Shown here in pieces: positions 29,629 to 38,048 of a stretch of 64,000 nt of DNA. The DNA lies in assembly GCA_004000515.1 (NCBI GenBank), contig CP034537.1:3300001-3364000 (forward strand), read 5' to 3'. The notes beneath the pieces are model-generated. The model worked only from the letters and a program-made list of their open reading frames with translations. It was not told the DNA's origin and did not search any database. Position 1 is the first letter of the stretch. Each line of letters begins with the position of its first letter. This DNA comes from Pseudomonas poae. Lineage in GTDB: Bacteria > Pseudomonadota > Gammaproteobacteria > Pseudomonadales > Pseudomonadaceae. Made by a program: the position numbers and the translations under genes.

Positions 29629-29817
29629 TCAGGAGCTTTCTGCCTGGCGTTTCATCTCAAGCGACTCAAGCTCGTTTTTATAATTATGAGCGTCGCTCTC
29701 GTTGTGAAACATGCCGACCAGCAGGTCTTGTTGGTGTACATCCCAGATGTGAATCCCATGGCCCAGCGCTTCGTGGGACATGTGTGCATCGTCGCGTTCA
29801 GTTACTTTTACAGTCAT
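29629..29817 (-). CDS. Small conserved protein of unknown function
   Basis: A 62-residue acidic-neutral protein, start MTVKVTERDDAHMSHEALGH, then GIHIWDVHQQDLLVGMFHNE and an amphipathic C-terminal helix (DAHNYKNELESLEMKRQ). The strand-turn-strand-helix pattern (IHIWDVHQQDLLVGMF) suggests a small folded domain. The ribosome site AGAGATTGGAGCAAGCAG-type purine run precedes the ATG on the minus strand. I recognise it as a conserved Pseudomonas hypothetical; no function is known. It is framed by two large inverted repeats. Confidence 0.65.
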   Translation of the reverse strand: MTVKVTERDDAHMSHEALGHGIHIWDVHQQDLLVGMFHNESDAHNYKNELESLEMKRQAESS

Positions 29818-30046
29818 CTGCTTGCTCCAATCTCTGGTGGGTCTGCGGCAAGTCGTCGCAGGCCTCTTTTATATGATTTGTTAGCTTGCTAAGTAAACCG
29901 ACTTTTCGCGCAACAAATACTTGCGGGAAATGCAACAGTGCTGCAGCCCTTTAAAACCGTGACATTGCGTCGCAGGTGCTTGAGTTTTATGACAGAAGTT
30001 TCATGTTCAGGTCAGGCTTTGGGCCGGTATTGACCGTGCCGTCCTC

Positions 30047-30111
30047 ATCGCAGGCAAGCCAGCGCCCACAGGGGAATGCATTCCAAGTGTGGGAGCTGGC
30101 TTGCCTGCGAT
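30047..30111. repeat. Inverted repeat of REP type
   Basis: ATCGCAGGCAAGCCAGC and GCTGGCTTGCCTGCGAT are inverted copies 30 bases apart, with CCCACA and TGTGGG as inner extensions. It is a paired REP element of the CAGGCAAGCCAGCTCCCACA type. Confidence 0.8.
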
Positions 30112-30144
30112 ATGCCAGCGGCTTCAACACACAATCTCCAGGCG

Positions 30145-30176
30145 AAAAAAAGCCCCGCATTCAGCGAGGCTCTTTT
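30145..30176 (-). terminator. Terminator of the DUF3108 gene
   Basis: Read on the minus strand, AGCCTCGCT and GCGGGGCT form a stem with one mismatch followed by seven T. It lies about 20 bases after the stop. Confidence 0.7.
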
Positions 30177-30193
30177 CTTCACACATCAGTGCA

Positions 30194-30907
30194 TCAGCTA
30201 CCTTTGACAGCCTTACCGTCAACGGTACCGTCCTGCAGCATGATGTTGTATTCCTTGCCGTCAGTCTCAACCTGGCGCAGGGCAACCAGAATGCCGCCCT
30301 GGTCCTTGGCAAACCACATCTGGGTGATGCGCTTGCTTTGCGTCGGGTCACGCACGCGCTCAACCTTGATCGCGTCAATGGAACCGACCTTGGTCTGGAC
30401 CTTTTCCGGGCCGATCACACGGAAGTCGTAGGTGTCGACGTCGGTGCCTTCGACCACGTTGTAACTCATGCTTTTCTTGCCGGCGGCGACGTCGCGCTGC
30501 AGGGCCAACTGGTAGGTCGACTTGTCGAGCATGCCGCTTTGCAGGGCTACGTTGACCGGGTCCTTGTTTTCAAAACCGGTGACTTTCTTGGCGGTTTGAT
30601 CGAAGTCCAGATTGATCTTCTTGGCCTTGCCCAGGCCACCGCGTTCGAAGGTGTAGCTCTTGGGTTGCAGGGTGTCCTTGTCAAACAGGATCACGCTGGT
30701 TTCGGTGAGGCTGGCAATCATCATCGAAGCCTTGAAGTTCAAGGTCCAGGTGCCGTCGCCATTCTTGGCCAGGCTGCGTTCAGCCGAACCACTCATGGGC
30801 AACTGTTTCCAGTCGGCGGTGTAGCTTACGGAGAAAGGGTGAAGGTCCGCTGCTTGCACGGCAGGCAAGGCAAACAGAGCAAAAGCGAAGAGCAAGGCGC
30901 GACGCAT
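30194..30907 (-). CDS. DUF3108 periplasmic protein
   Basis: A 237-residue exported protein: signal MRRALLFAFALFALPAVQA, cut before ADLHPFSV. The mature part is beta-rich, with SYTADWKQLPMSGSAERSL at the start and conserved FDKDTLQPKSYTFERGG and TYDFRVIGPE, matching DUF3108. It lies just downstream of purN in the same direction, the usual Pseudomonas order. Function is unknown; the fold is lipocalin-like in related proteins, an inference here. Confidence 0.85.
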   Translation of the reverse strand: MRRALLFAFALFALPAVQAADLHPFSVSYTADWKQLPMSGSAERSLAKNGDGTWTLNFKASMMIASLTETSVILFDKDTLQPKSYTFERGGLGKAKKINLDFDQTAKKVTGFENKDPVNVALQSGMLDKSTYQLALQRDVAAGKKSMSYNVVEGTDVDTYDFRVIGPEKVQTKVGSIDAIKVERVRDPTQSKRITQMWFAKDQGGILVALRQVETDGKEYNIMLQDGTVDGKAVKGS

Positions 30908-30915
30908 AAAATCTC

Positions 30916-31566
30916 CTAGGTTCGAATCAAGTGGCCGCTGGCCGCAAGTAACTGACCGTCCAATAATGCACCCTGGTCACCAAGAATCAACCGTCCCTCG
31001 GCAAACCAGCGAACAGCCAGTGGGTAAATCCTGTGTTCCTGGGTGTGAACCCGTTGCGCAAGTGTCTGCGCCGAGTCGTCAGACTCTACCGGAACCACTG
31101 CCTGTACGACCAGAGGCCCGCCATCGAGTTCCTCGGTCACAAAATGCACGCTGCAGCCATGCTCGCTGTCGCCAGCATCGAGCGCGCGTTGGTGCGTGTG
31201 CATGCCTTTGTACTTGGGGAGCAGGGAAGGGTGGATATTCAGCAGGCGCCCTTCATAGTGCCGCACGAAGTCAGCGCTGAGGATGCGCATGAAACCGGCC
31301 AGTACCACGAGTTTGGGGTTGAAGGCGTCGATCAGTTCGACCAAGGCGGCATCGAAGGCTTCGCGGCCTTCGAAGGCCTTGTGATCCAGCGAGCGGGTGT
31401 TGATACCCGCGTCCCTGGCGCGTTGCAGGCCGTAGGCGTCACTGCGGTTGGAGATCACCGCAGCGATGCGCACCGGGCTATCGCCGGTGCGCGTGCTGTC
31501 GATCAGGGCCTGCAAGTTACTGCCGGTGCCGGAGAGCAGCACCACGACATCACAGGTCTGGGACAT
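30916..31566 (-). CDS. purN: Phosphoribosylglycinamide formyltransferase 1
   Basis: A 216-residue GART enzyme that transfers the formyl group of 10-formyl-tetrahydrofolate to glycinamide ribonucleotide. N-terminal phosphate-binding GTGSNLQALID, the catalytic region GRLLNIHPSLLPKYKG with Asn and His, and the later Asp in TEELDGGP are all present. ATG 31566 overlaps the purM stop (ATGA), so purM and purN are coupled; an upstream TTG one codon earlier is less likely. Confidence 0.95.
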   Translation of the reverse strand: MSQTCDVVVLLSGTGSNLQALIDSTRTGDSPVRIAAVISNRSDAYGLQRARDAGINTRSLDHKAFEGREAFDAALVELIDAFNPKLVVLAGFMRILSADFVRHYEGRLLNIHPSLLPKYKGMHTHQRALDAGDSEHGCSVHFVTEELDGGPLVVQAVVPVESDDSAQTLAQRVHTQEHRIYPLAVRWFAEGRLILGDQGALLDGQLLAASGHLIRT

Positions 31567-32624
31567 CAATGAGCCTTGAGGTTCTTCAGTTCAACCTGGG
31601 CGGCGCCTTCCGGTGCGGTGGCGATCTGGCCGATCACCCAAGGCTGTTCACCGGCTTCGCGCAACACGTTCAGTGCGGTTTCAACGTGCTCTTGAGCGAC
31701 GCAGATAACCATGCCTACGCCGCAGTTCAGTACGCGGTGCATCTCGGTTTCGTTGACGTTGCCTTTCTCTTGCAACCAGTCGAATACCGCAGGACGCTGC
31801 CAGCTGGCTACGTCGACGATGGCCTGGGCGCCTTTTGGCAGTACGCGCGGGATGTTGTCCAGCAGGCCGCCACCGGTGATGTGGGCCATGGCTTTGACAG
31901 CGCCAGTGTCCTTGATCAGCTTGAGCAGAGGCTTGACGTAGATGCGGGTCGGGGCCATCAGCAGGTCGGTCAGCGGCTTGCCGTCGAGTTGGATGTTCTC
32001 GATGTCGGCGCCGGACACTTCGATGATCTTGCGGATCAGCGAGTAGCCGTTGGAGTGCGGGCCGGAAGATGGCAGGGCCAGCAGGGCATCACCGGCAGCA
32101 ACCTTGGAGCCGTCGATGATCTCGGCTTTTTCTACAACGCCGACGCAGAAGCCGGCCAGGTCGTAGTCTTCGCCTTCGTACATGCCTGGCATTTCAGCGG
32201 TTTCGCCGCCTACCAGGGAGCAACCCGACAGCTCGCAACCCGCGCCAATGCCGGTCACTACCTGGGTAGCGGTCTCGACGTTGAGCTTGCCGGTGGCGTA
32301 GTAGTCCAGGAAGAACAACGGCTCGGCGCCGCAGACCACCAGGTCGTTGACGCACATGGCGACCAGGTCGATGCCGATGCTGTCGTGCTTGTTCAGGTTC
32401 AGTGCCAGGCGCAGCTTGGTGCCCACGCCGTCGGTGCCGGAGACCAGTACAGGCTGCTTGTAGCCGGCCGGGATCTCGCAGAGGGCGCCAAAACCGCCCA
32501 GGCCGCCCATGACTTCGGGGCGCGCAGTGCGCTTGGCGACGCTCTTGATGCGTTCGACCAATGCTTCACCGGCGTCGATGTCTACACCGGCGTCCTTGTA
32601 GCTCAGGGAGGGTTGCTTGCTCAT
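31566..32624 (-). CDS. purM: Phosphoribosylformylglycinamidine cyclo-ligase
   Basis: A 352-residue AIR synthetase, the fifth step of purine synthesis. Conserved blocks: [20 protein letters not shown], the ATP-binding [32 protein letters not shown] and [11 protein letters not shown], later [19 protein letters not shown] 32624 ([13 protein letters not shown]) is preferred over a start 22 codons upstream. It heads the purM-purN unit and is divergent from the DUF2066 gene. Confidence 0.95.
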   Translation of the reverse strand: MSKQPSLSYKDAGVDIDAGEALVERIKSVAKRTARPEVMGGLGGFGALCEIPAGYKQPVLVSGTDGVGTKLRLALNLNKHDSIGIDLVAMCVNDLVVCGAEPLFFLDYYATGKLNVETATQVVTGIGAGCELSGCSLVGGETAEMPGMYEGEDYDLAGFCVGVVEKAEIIDGSKVAAGDALLALPSSGPHSNGYSLIRKIIEVSGADIENIQLDGKPLTDLLMAPTRIYVKPLLKLIKDTGAVKAMAHITGGGLLDNIPRVLPKGAQAIVDVASWQRPAVFDWLQEKGNVNETEMHRVLNCGVGMVICVAQEHVETALNVLREAGEQPWVIGQIATAPEGAAQVELKNLKAH

Positions 32625-32978
32625 GATCCAGGCCTTTAGGGGGGATTCAGGGGTAACGACCGAGTTGGCGGGGGCTTTTATAAAGGCCACGCCGTTGACG
32701 GTCTACGAAGGCGCGCGATTTTATCAGGCTTGAGGGGCAGCGGCCATCCTCGGGCCGACGGGCAGGGCCATATAGATCAAAAAAGCCGGTTAAAAAAAAG
32801 CTATTCGGCTCGGCTTTGGTGCGTATTAAGGTATAGCCTTGAATGCGCTAGCGTTATGACAGTACTAAAACTTACCAAGACCCTGTGAATGTTTTACCGG
32901 TCGCTGTGGTCACAGCCTTGCAACACCGGATTCACGCGGTCTGTTCCAGCCGCTAAATTTGTCGTTCGGGAATCTTCC
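32625..32978. other. Divergent intergenic region purM / DUF2066
   Basis: 354 bases without a gene. A+T-rich around 32770-32880. AAAGCCG (32782-32788) and CGGCTTT (32811-32817) can pair around an A-rich loop. TTGAAT at 32839 and TACTAA at 32863 are a loose promoter candidate towards the DUF2066 gene. No ORF is convincing. Confidence 0.5.
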
Positions 32979-34019
32979 ATGCGTCTGTGTAAATTCTTCT
33001 TTGTGGGCTGCTTGTCGTTGGTCAGCCTGGCGAGTCATGCCGAAACCCTCAATGGCCTGTATCAAGTTCTGGAACCTGTCAGCAGCCAGTCGCCCCAAGA
33101 GCGCGACCAGGCCACCCAGCGTGCCGTGCAAACCCTGGTGATCCGCCTGACCGGTGACGCCAAGGCCGCCGATGGCCCAGGCCTGGCGGCGGTACGCAAG
33201 GACCCGCAACAAATCATCAGCCAGTACGGCTACGACGCAGGACCGCCCGAAAGCCTGCAGGTGGATTTTGACCCAGTCAGCACTGATCGCGCCTTGCGTG
33301 AAGCCGGCCTGTCGATCTGGGGCAGCAATCGTCCGTCGATTCTCGGCTGGTGGCTGAACGATTCCACTGACGGCAGCAGCCTGGTGGGCGATGGCCAGGC
33401 TGTCGCGCAAGCACTGCGCCGCGCGGCACAACACCGCGGCTTGCCGCTGCGCCTGCCGTTGGGTGACCTGGAAGAGCAGGTCGTCGCCACCGCACCCAAT
33501 CTTGAAAGTGCCGATGCCACGCCACTGCGTGCGGCATCCGAACGTTACGGCGCCGATGCGTTGCTGGCCGTGCATGCGCGCCAGGAAGGCAATCAATGGC
33601 AAGCCAAGTGGCGCTTGTGGCTGGGCGACAAGAGCGAGCAGGGCACTGCCCAAGGCGCTGACACTGGCGCCGTGGCCGATGCGGTGATGCTGGCGGTCAG
33701 CCAGAAGTTGGCGCCGCGCTTTGCAGTCAAGCCGGGTGTCAGCACTGAACAGTTGCTGGAAGTGCAGGGCATGACCCTTGAGCGTTACGCCGCGCTGGGT
33801 CATCTGCTCGAGCCTTTTGGCGGCCAGCCCCAACGGGTAGACGGCAACCGCATTGTGTATCGCGTCAATGGCAGCGCCGATCAACTACGTACTCAATTGA
33901 GCCTGGCCAAGTTGCAGGAGGTGCCCGCAGGTGAATCGCCGGCTCCACAACCGGTGGTAGAGGGCGCTCAGGCACCTGCCGCACCTGAACCCCAGGCGCA
34001 ACTGCGTTTTCATTGGTAA
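32979..34019 (+). CDS. DUF2066 domain-containing exported protein
   Basis: A 346-residue protein. The signal MRLCKFFFVGCLSLVSLASHA ends before ETLNGLYQV. Family features: ERDQATQRAVQTLVIRLTGD, a conserved LSIWGSNRPSILGWW block and the DALLAVHARQEGNQWQAKW strand pair, then a Pro/Ala-rich tail ending LRFHW. This is DUF2066, regularly found between purM and the perM/hda pair in Pseudomonas. ATG 32979 is used because the signal peptide begins there. Function unknown, probably periplasmic. Confidence 0.85.
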   Translation: MRLCKFFFVGCLSLVSLASHAETLNGLYQVLEPVSSQSPQERDQATQRAVQTLVIRLTGDAKAADGPGLAAVRKDPQQIISQYGYDAGPPESLQVDFDPVSTDRALREAGLSIWGSNRPSILGWWLNDSTDGSSLVGDGQAVAQALRRAAQHRGLPLRLPLGDLEEQVVATAPNLESADATPLRAASERYGADALLAVHARQEGNQWQAKWRLWLGDKSEQGTAQGADTGAVADAVMLAVSQKLAPRFAVKPGVSTEQLLEVQGMTLERYAALGHLLEPFGGQPQRVDGNRIVYRVNGSADQLRTQLSLAKLQEVPAGESPAPQPVVEGAQAPAAPEPQAQLRFHW

Positions 34020-34064
34020 ATGTTCTTCTATATAGATAGAAGCAAATAAAGGGTGGAGTGGTTT

Positions 34065-35138
34065 ATGGCGGATACGCGTCGTTGGGTGTGGCTTGGCGGG
34101 ATTGTCCTGCTGTGTGGTTTTGTGTTTTTGCTGCATTCGATCCTGACGCCGTTCCTGGTTGCGTTACTGCTGGCCTATCTGTTCGATCCGGTGGTGGATC
34201 GCCTGGAAAAAGCCGGCCTGTCGCGTACCTTGGGTGTGGTGGCGGTGTTCGCCTTGTTTACCTTGATCATCACGGCATTGGTGTTGGTGTTGGTGCCGAT
34301 GCTGGCCAAGCAACTGTTTCGCCTCTATGAATTGGCGCCGCAGATGCTCGATTGGTTGCAGCACACGGCAATGCCGTGGGCGCAGGCCAAGCTGGGGTTG
34401 TCGGAAGGGTTCTGGAAGTTCGACAGGGTCAAGGCGGCCATCAGCGAGCACATGGGCCAGACCACCGACATCGTCGGTGTGGTGCTCAGCCAGGCCACTG
34501 CATCCAGCCTGGCGCTGATCGGCTGGTTGACCAACCTCGTATTGATCCCGGTGGTGGCGTTCTACCTGCTGCGCGACTGGGACATCATGATGGCCAAGAT
34601 CCGCAGCCTGCTGCCGCGTAACCGTGAGGAGCAAATCGTCTCCCTGGCCGGAGAGTGTCATGAGGTGCTGGGCGCGTTCGTGCGTGGCCAGTTGCTGGTG
34701 ATGTTGGCGCTGGGGATCATCTACGCAGCGGGCCTGATGGCAATCGGCCTGGAGCTGGGCCTGTTGATCGGCTTGATCGCTGGCCTGGCGGCTATCGTGC
34801 CGTACATGGGCTTTGTGATCGGTATCGGCGCGGCCTTGGTGGCCGGGTTGTTCCAGTTCGGTGGCGACTTGTACCCGATGCTCGGTATTGTCGCGGTGTT
34901 CATGGTTGGCCAGGCGTTGGAAGGCATGGTGCTGACGCCGTTGTTGGTGGGGGACCGGATTGGTCTGCACCCGGTGGCGGTGATCTTCGCGATCCTGGCG
35001 GGCGGTGAGCTGTTTGGGTTTACTGGCATCTTGCTGGCACTGCCGGTAGCGGCGGTGATCATGGTGCTGGTGCGCCATGTGCACGATCTGTACAAGGATT
35101 CGGATGTGTACACCGGGGTTGAAGACCCCGACCTGTAA
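34065..35138 (+). CDS. AI-2E/PerM-family membrane transporter
   Basis: A 357-residue inner-membrane protein with about eight helices: a first pair at residues 8-40, another near 60-80, then the conserved cytoplasmic region and the C-terminal helix block. Family motifs are HSILTPFLVALLLAYLFDP near the start, VVAFYLLRDWD in the middle, and AIVPYMGFVIGIGAA with VGDRIGLHPVAVIFAILAGG later. Known members transport autoinducer-2 or Na+/H+; the substrate here is open. ATG 34065 follows GGTGGAGTGG. A terminator separates it from hda. Confidence 0.87.
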   Translation: MADTRRWVWLGGIVLLCGFVFLLHSILTPFLVALLLAYLFDPVVDRLEKAGLSRTLGVVAVFALFTLIITALVLVLVPMLAKQLFRLYELAPQMLDWLQHTAMPWAQAKLGLSEGFWKFDRVKAAISEHMGQTTDIVGVVLSQATASSLALIGWLTNLVLIPVVAFYLLRDWDIMMAKIRSLLPRNREEQIVSLAGECHEVLGAFVRGQLLVMLALGIIYAAGLMAIGLELGLLIGLIAGLAAIVPYMGFVIGIGAALVAGLFQFGGDLYPMLGIVAVFMVGQALEGMVLTPLLVGDRIGLHPVAVIFAILAGGELFGFTGILLALPVAAVIMVLVRHVHDLYKDSDVYTGVEDPDL

Positions 35139-35147
35139 CCGTTGCGT

Positions 35148-35175
35148 AACAAACCCGGCCTTGGCCGGGTTTGTT
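35148..35175 (+). terminator. Intrinsic terminator after the PerM-like gene
   Basis: AACAAACCCGGCC and GGCCGGGTTTGTT form a 13-bp stem over a two-base TT loop, just after the stop. Confidence 0.85.
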
Positions 35176-35340
35176 GTTTCTGGGCATTGCGTCAAACAAT
35201 CTGCAAAAAAACCTGCAAGTTAACGCAAACCTTTGATTTTGCTTGTGGTCTGCTGCATTGTGCGCCCGGCGTCACGGGTATAAACTTTGCAAACTTTACA
35301 CAGAGGCCACTAACGGTTCGTTTGGAGCCGTTCAGTCAGC

Positions 35341-36045
35341 ATGAAACCGATTCAGCTGCCCTTAGGTGTGCGTCTGCGTGATGACGCCACCTTTATCAAC
35401 TACTACCCAGGCGCCAATGCCGCTGCACTCGGCTATGTCGAGCGGCTATGCGAAGCCGACGCCGGGTGGACCGAAAGCCTGATCTACCTATGGGGCAAGC
35501 ACGGCGTAGGGCGTACCCACCTGTTGCAGGCTGCGTGCCTGCGTTTCGAGCAGATGGGCGAGCCGGCGGTCTACCTGCCTCTGGCAGAGCTGATGGACCG
35601 TGGCATTGGGATCTTCGACCATCTTGAGCAATACGAACTGGTCTGCCTGGATGACCTGCAGGCCATCGCTGGCAAGGCGGAATGGGAAGAAGCGCTGTTT
35701 CACCTGTTCAATCGCCTGCGTGACAGCGGTCGGCGCTTGCTGATTGCGGCATCGACCTCGCCGCGAGAGTTACCGATCAAGCTGGCCGACCTCAAGTCGA
35801 GGATGACCCTGGCGCTGATCTTCCAAATGCGCCCGCTGTCCGACGAAGACAAACTGCGTGCCCTGCAGTTGCGTGCTTCTCGTCGCGGCCTGCACCTCAC
35901 CGACGAAGTCGGGCACTTTATCCTCACCCGCGGCACCCGCAGCATGAGCGCGTTGTTCGATTTGCTCGAACAGCTCGACCAGGCGTCTTTGCAGGCCCAG
36001 CGCAAGCTGACCATTCCCTTCCTGAAAGAAACCCTCGGCTGGTAA
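35341..36045 (+). CDS. hda: DnaA regulatory inactivator Hda
   Basis: A 234-residue AAA+ protein that, bound to the DNA-loaded beta clamp, triggers ATP hydrolysis by DnaA after initiation. The N-terminal clamp-binding motif is QLPLGV (residues 5-10). Walker A is GKHGVGRTHLLQAA, Walker B LVCLDDLQAI, sensor region LLIAASTSPRELP and the arginine-finger block LKSRMTLALIF. The 202-base gap upstream holds the promoter; TATAAA at 35279 is a candidate -10. Confidence 0.93.
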   Translation: MKPIQLPLGVRLRDDATFINYYPGANAAALGYVERLCEADAGWTESLIYLWGKHGVGRTHLLQAACLRFEQMGEPAVYLPLAELMDRGIGIFDHLEQYELVCLDDLQAIAGKAEWEEALFHLFNRLRDSGRRLLIAASTSPRELPIKLADLKSRMTLALIFQMRPLSDEDKLRALQLRASRRGLHLTDEVGHFILTRGTRSMSALFDLLEQLDQASLQAQRKLTIPFLKETLGW

Positions 36046-36194
36046 TCAGCCCTTTGTTTTTGGGGCTTTCGGCAAATTTCAGGCGTCAGAAAACCTGCGT
36101 TTTAGCCGGTTTGGCCACGCAAAAGGCAGGTAAAGGGTGTTAAGGGCTTAGATGTCATAGTCCAAACAAGAAGTCACATAGATCGCGATTGAAT

Positions 36195-36223
36195 TTGCAA
36201 ATCGATCCGATAGTGGGCATAGT
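36195..36223 (+). promoter_or_regulatory. Possible sigma-70 promoter of the first NlpC/P60 gene
   Basis: TTGCAA at 36195-36200 and CATAGT at 36218-36223 are 17 bases apart, 36 bases before the start codon. Four of six consensus bases match in each box. Confidence 0.4.
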
Positions 36224-36258
36224 CTCGACTTCTTTACATATCAGCCACGGTCGTGCCC

Positions 36259-36888
36259 ATGCTAAATCGCTTCGCACCCCTCGTGCCTCTCGCACTCGTT
36301 ACCCTGTTGTTTGGTTGCGCCTCCCACCCTCAGCAAGTGGCAGAGCAGCAAAAATCCCAGCAACAGTCCCAGGCAAAATTCGTCGCTTCCCAATCTTCGA
36401 CTGTTTATGAAGAAGAAGTGGCAACCGAGACAGAACTGGCCAACTTTGCCGGCAGCAAGCCTTATCAGCTTCCAGTTCTGGCCGACAGCATCCTCGAACG
36501 CGGCATGTCCCTGATCGGTACCCGTTACCGTTTCGGCGGTACCTCCGAAGCCGGTTTCGACTGCAGCGGTTTCATCGGGTACCTGTTTCGTGAAGAAGCT
36601 GGCATGAACCTGCCGCGCTCCACTCGCGAAATGATCAACGTGAATGCACCGTTGGTCGCACGCAACAACCTCAAGCCCGGTGATCTGCTTTTCTTTAGTA
36701 CTGCTGGTCGTGGCCGTGTGAGCCATGCCGGTATCTACTTGGGCGATAACCAGTTTATCCACTCCAGCAGCCGTCGCAGTGGCGGTGTTCGAGTCGACAA
36801 CCTGGGTGACAGCTACTGGAGTAAAACCTTCATCGAAGCCAAGCGCGCACTCGCCATGGCCCCGACTACGGTTACCGCTAGCAAGTAA
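36259..36888 (+). CDS. NlpC/P60 (C40) peptidoglycan endopeptidase lipoprotein
   Basis: A 209-residue lipoprotein. The signal has a lipobox ending TLLFGC. A Gln/Ser-rich linker (residues 25-65) precedes the C40 cysteine-peptidase domain. The catalytic Cys is in GGTSEAGFDCSGFIGYLF, the His in GRVSHAGIYLGDN, and the third residue His in FIHSSSRRSGGV. Such enzymes cut peptide cross-links of the cell wall. ATG 36259 is used; a GTG two codons upstream is possible. A paralogue follows directly. Confidence 0.9.
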   Translation: MLNRFAPLVPLALVTLLFGCASHPQQVAEQQKSQQQSQAKFVASQSSTVYEEEVATETELANFAGSKPYQLPVLADSILERGMSLIGTRYRFGGTSEAGFDCSGFIGYLFREEAGMNLPRSTREMINVNAPLVARNNLKPGDLLFFSTAGRGRVSHAGIYLGDNQFIHSSSRRSGGVRVDNLGDSYWSKTFIEAKRALAMAPTTVTASK

Positions 36889-36902
36889 ACTTAAAGTGAT
36901 AC

Positions 36903-36930
36903 TTGAAGTTTGACGTGTAAGCGCTAGAAT
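36903..36930 (+). promoter_or_regulatory. Possible promoter of the second NlpC/P60 gene
   Basis: TTGAAG (36903-36908) and TAGAAT (36925-36930) are 16 bases apart, about 100 bases before the start codon. This suggests that the second gene has its own transcript. Confidence 0.45.
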
Positions 36931-37032
36931 CCCTGGATATTGTTGGAATCCGTTCGCGCGAGCTTTGCTTGCGCGTTCTGGTTTTCAGCGTTCGGCAGCG
37001 AAAGCCGCATCCAGACCAGGATTGTTCTGCAC

Positions 37033-37569
37033 ATGTCGACCTCGGCCCGCCTGATCCTTATTCTCTGCGCCGCGCTCATCAGCGCCTGCGCAAGCCGTCC
37101 CCCACCCGCGCCCGTGGCCGTCAAGCCGAAGCCGGTGTTCAACTATTCCACCCAGAATTACTCGCCTGCTGCCGAAGACGTGCTCTTCCGCGCGCTGGGC
37201 CTGGTCGGCACGCCTTATCGATGGGGCGGTAATACGCCAGACTCAGGCTTTGATTGCAGTGGCCTGATCGGTTTTGTTTTCCGCGATGCCGCCGGGATCT
37301 CCCTGCCGCGCACCACCCGCGAATTGATCGTGATGCGCGCCCAGGATGTCAGCGAACAGAACCTGCAGACCGGCGACTTGCTGTTCTTCGCCACGGGTGG
37401 TGGCTCGCAGGTCAGCCATGCCGGGATCTACGTGGGCGAGGGTCGCTTCGTACATGCACCGCAAACCGGCGGAACGGTGAAGCTGGATACCTTATCCAAG
37501 GCGTATTGGCAGAATGCTTACTTGAGTGCCAAACGCGTATTGCCAGGCAACTTGGCGCGTAATCCCTGA
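37033..37569 (+). CDS. NlpC/P60 (C40) endopeptidase lipoprotein, second copy
   Basis: A 178-residue paralogue of the preceding gene. The lipoprotein signal ends LISACA with Cys near residue 19. The linker is short and Pro-rich (RPPPAPVAVKPKP). Catalytic Cys in DSGFDCSGLIGFVF, His in SQVSHAGIYVGEG and a third His in FVHAPQTGG. The two domains are about half identical by eye, consistent with an old tandem duplication. ATG 37033 is the first Met that gives a signal peptide. Confidence 0.9.
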   Translation: MSTSARLILILCAALISACASRPPPAPVAVKPKPVFNYSTQNYSPAAEDVLFRALGLVGTPYRWGGNTPDSGFDCSGLIGFVFRDAAGISLPRTTRELIVMRAQDVSEQNLQTGDLLFFATGGGSQVSHAGIYVGEGRFVHAPQTGGTVKLDTLSKAYWQNAYLSAKRVLPGNLARNP

Positions 37570-37582
37570 ACTAGACAAATCC

Positions 37583-37677
37583 AAATGTGGGAGCGGGCTT
37601 GCTCGCGAATGCACAGTGTCAGTCACCGAATATATTGACTGACCCACCGCATTCGCGAGCAAGCCCGCTCCATATTT
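37583..37677. repeat. REPIN (two inverted REP units)
   Basis: GTGGGAGCGGGCTTGCTCGC and GCGAGCAAGCCCGCTCC face each other with GAATGC/GCATTC inside. The right outer arm is damaged (CTCCATATTT in place of CTCCCACATTT). It separates the NlpC/P60 genes from the cobalamin riboswitch. Confidence 0.85.
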
Positions 37678-37734
37678 GTTTTGTGGTGGCTTTAATTGAC
37701 GCTCCACCCCCAACCCACTACCCTTCGCGACTTG

Positions 37735-37990
37735 TTCCAGGTGCTCTGTGACCCATGGGTCGACAGAGTGAAACAGGGAAGCCGGTGAGTGAGCGCACTT
37801 GTACACAGTGTTGCCGCGATTCCGGCGCTGCCCCCGCAACGGTAAATGAGTCAAGACGCTGCCTTTTGCCACTGTATCGCCTGCGATATGGGAAGGCGCA
37901 ACGTCGGCTTGCTCTCCAGATAGAGCGCCACTCATGAGCCCGGAGACCGGCCCGGAGCATCCAACAGCATCACGGTGGGCGATGCTTGGC
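37735..37990 (+). ncRNA. Cobalamin (AdoCbl) riboswitch
   Basis: Conserved aptamer blocks occur in order: GGTGCTCTGTG, AGAGTGAAACAGGGAAGCCG, GGCGCTGCCCCCGCAACGG, GAGTC, the B12 box GCCACTGT at 37868-37875, GGGAAGGC, and the closing strand ACTCATGAGCCCGGAGACCG. After it AGCATC (from 37957) and GATGCT (to 37987) can form a stem followed by a T-rich stretch (TGTCTTTTTCC), a likely expression platform. Bound coenzyme B12 is expected to switch off the cob operon, which begins 60 bases later. Confidence 0.92.
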
Positions 37991-38048
37991 TGTCTGTATT
38001 GTCTTTTTCCTGCCCGCCGTTTTTGTCCAGCCCCAACGGAGAGCTGCC

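Noticed and set aside
29502..29876. 124-codon plus-strand frame within the large inverted repeat
   Set aside because: Half of it is repeat sequence and the rest is antisense to the 62-residue gene; composition is not protein-like.
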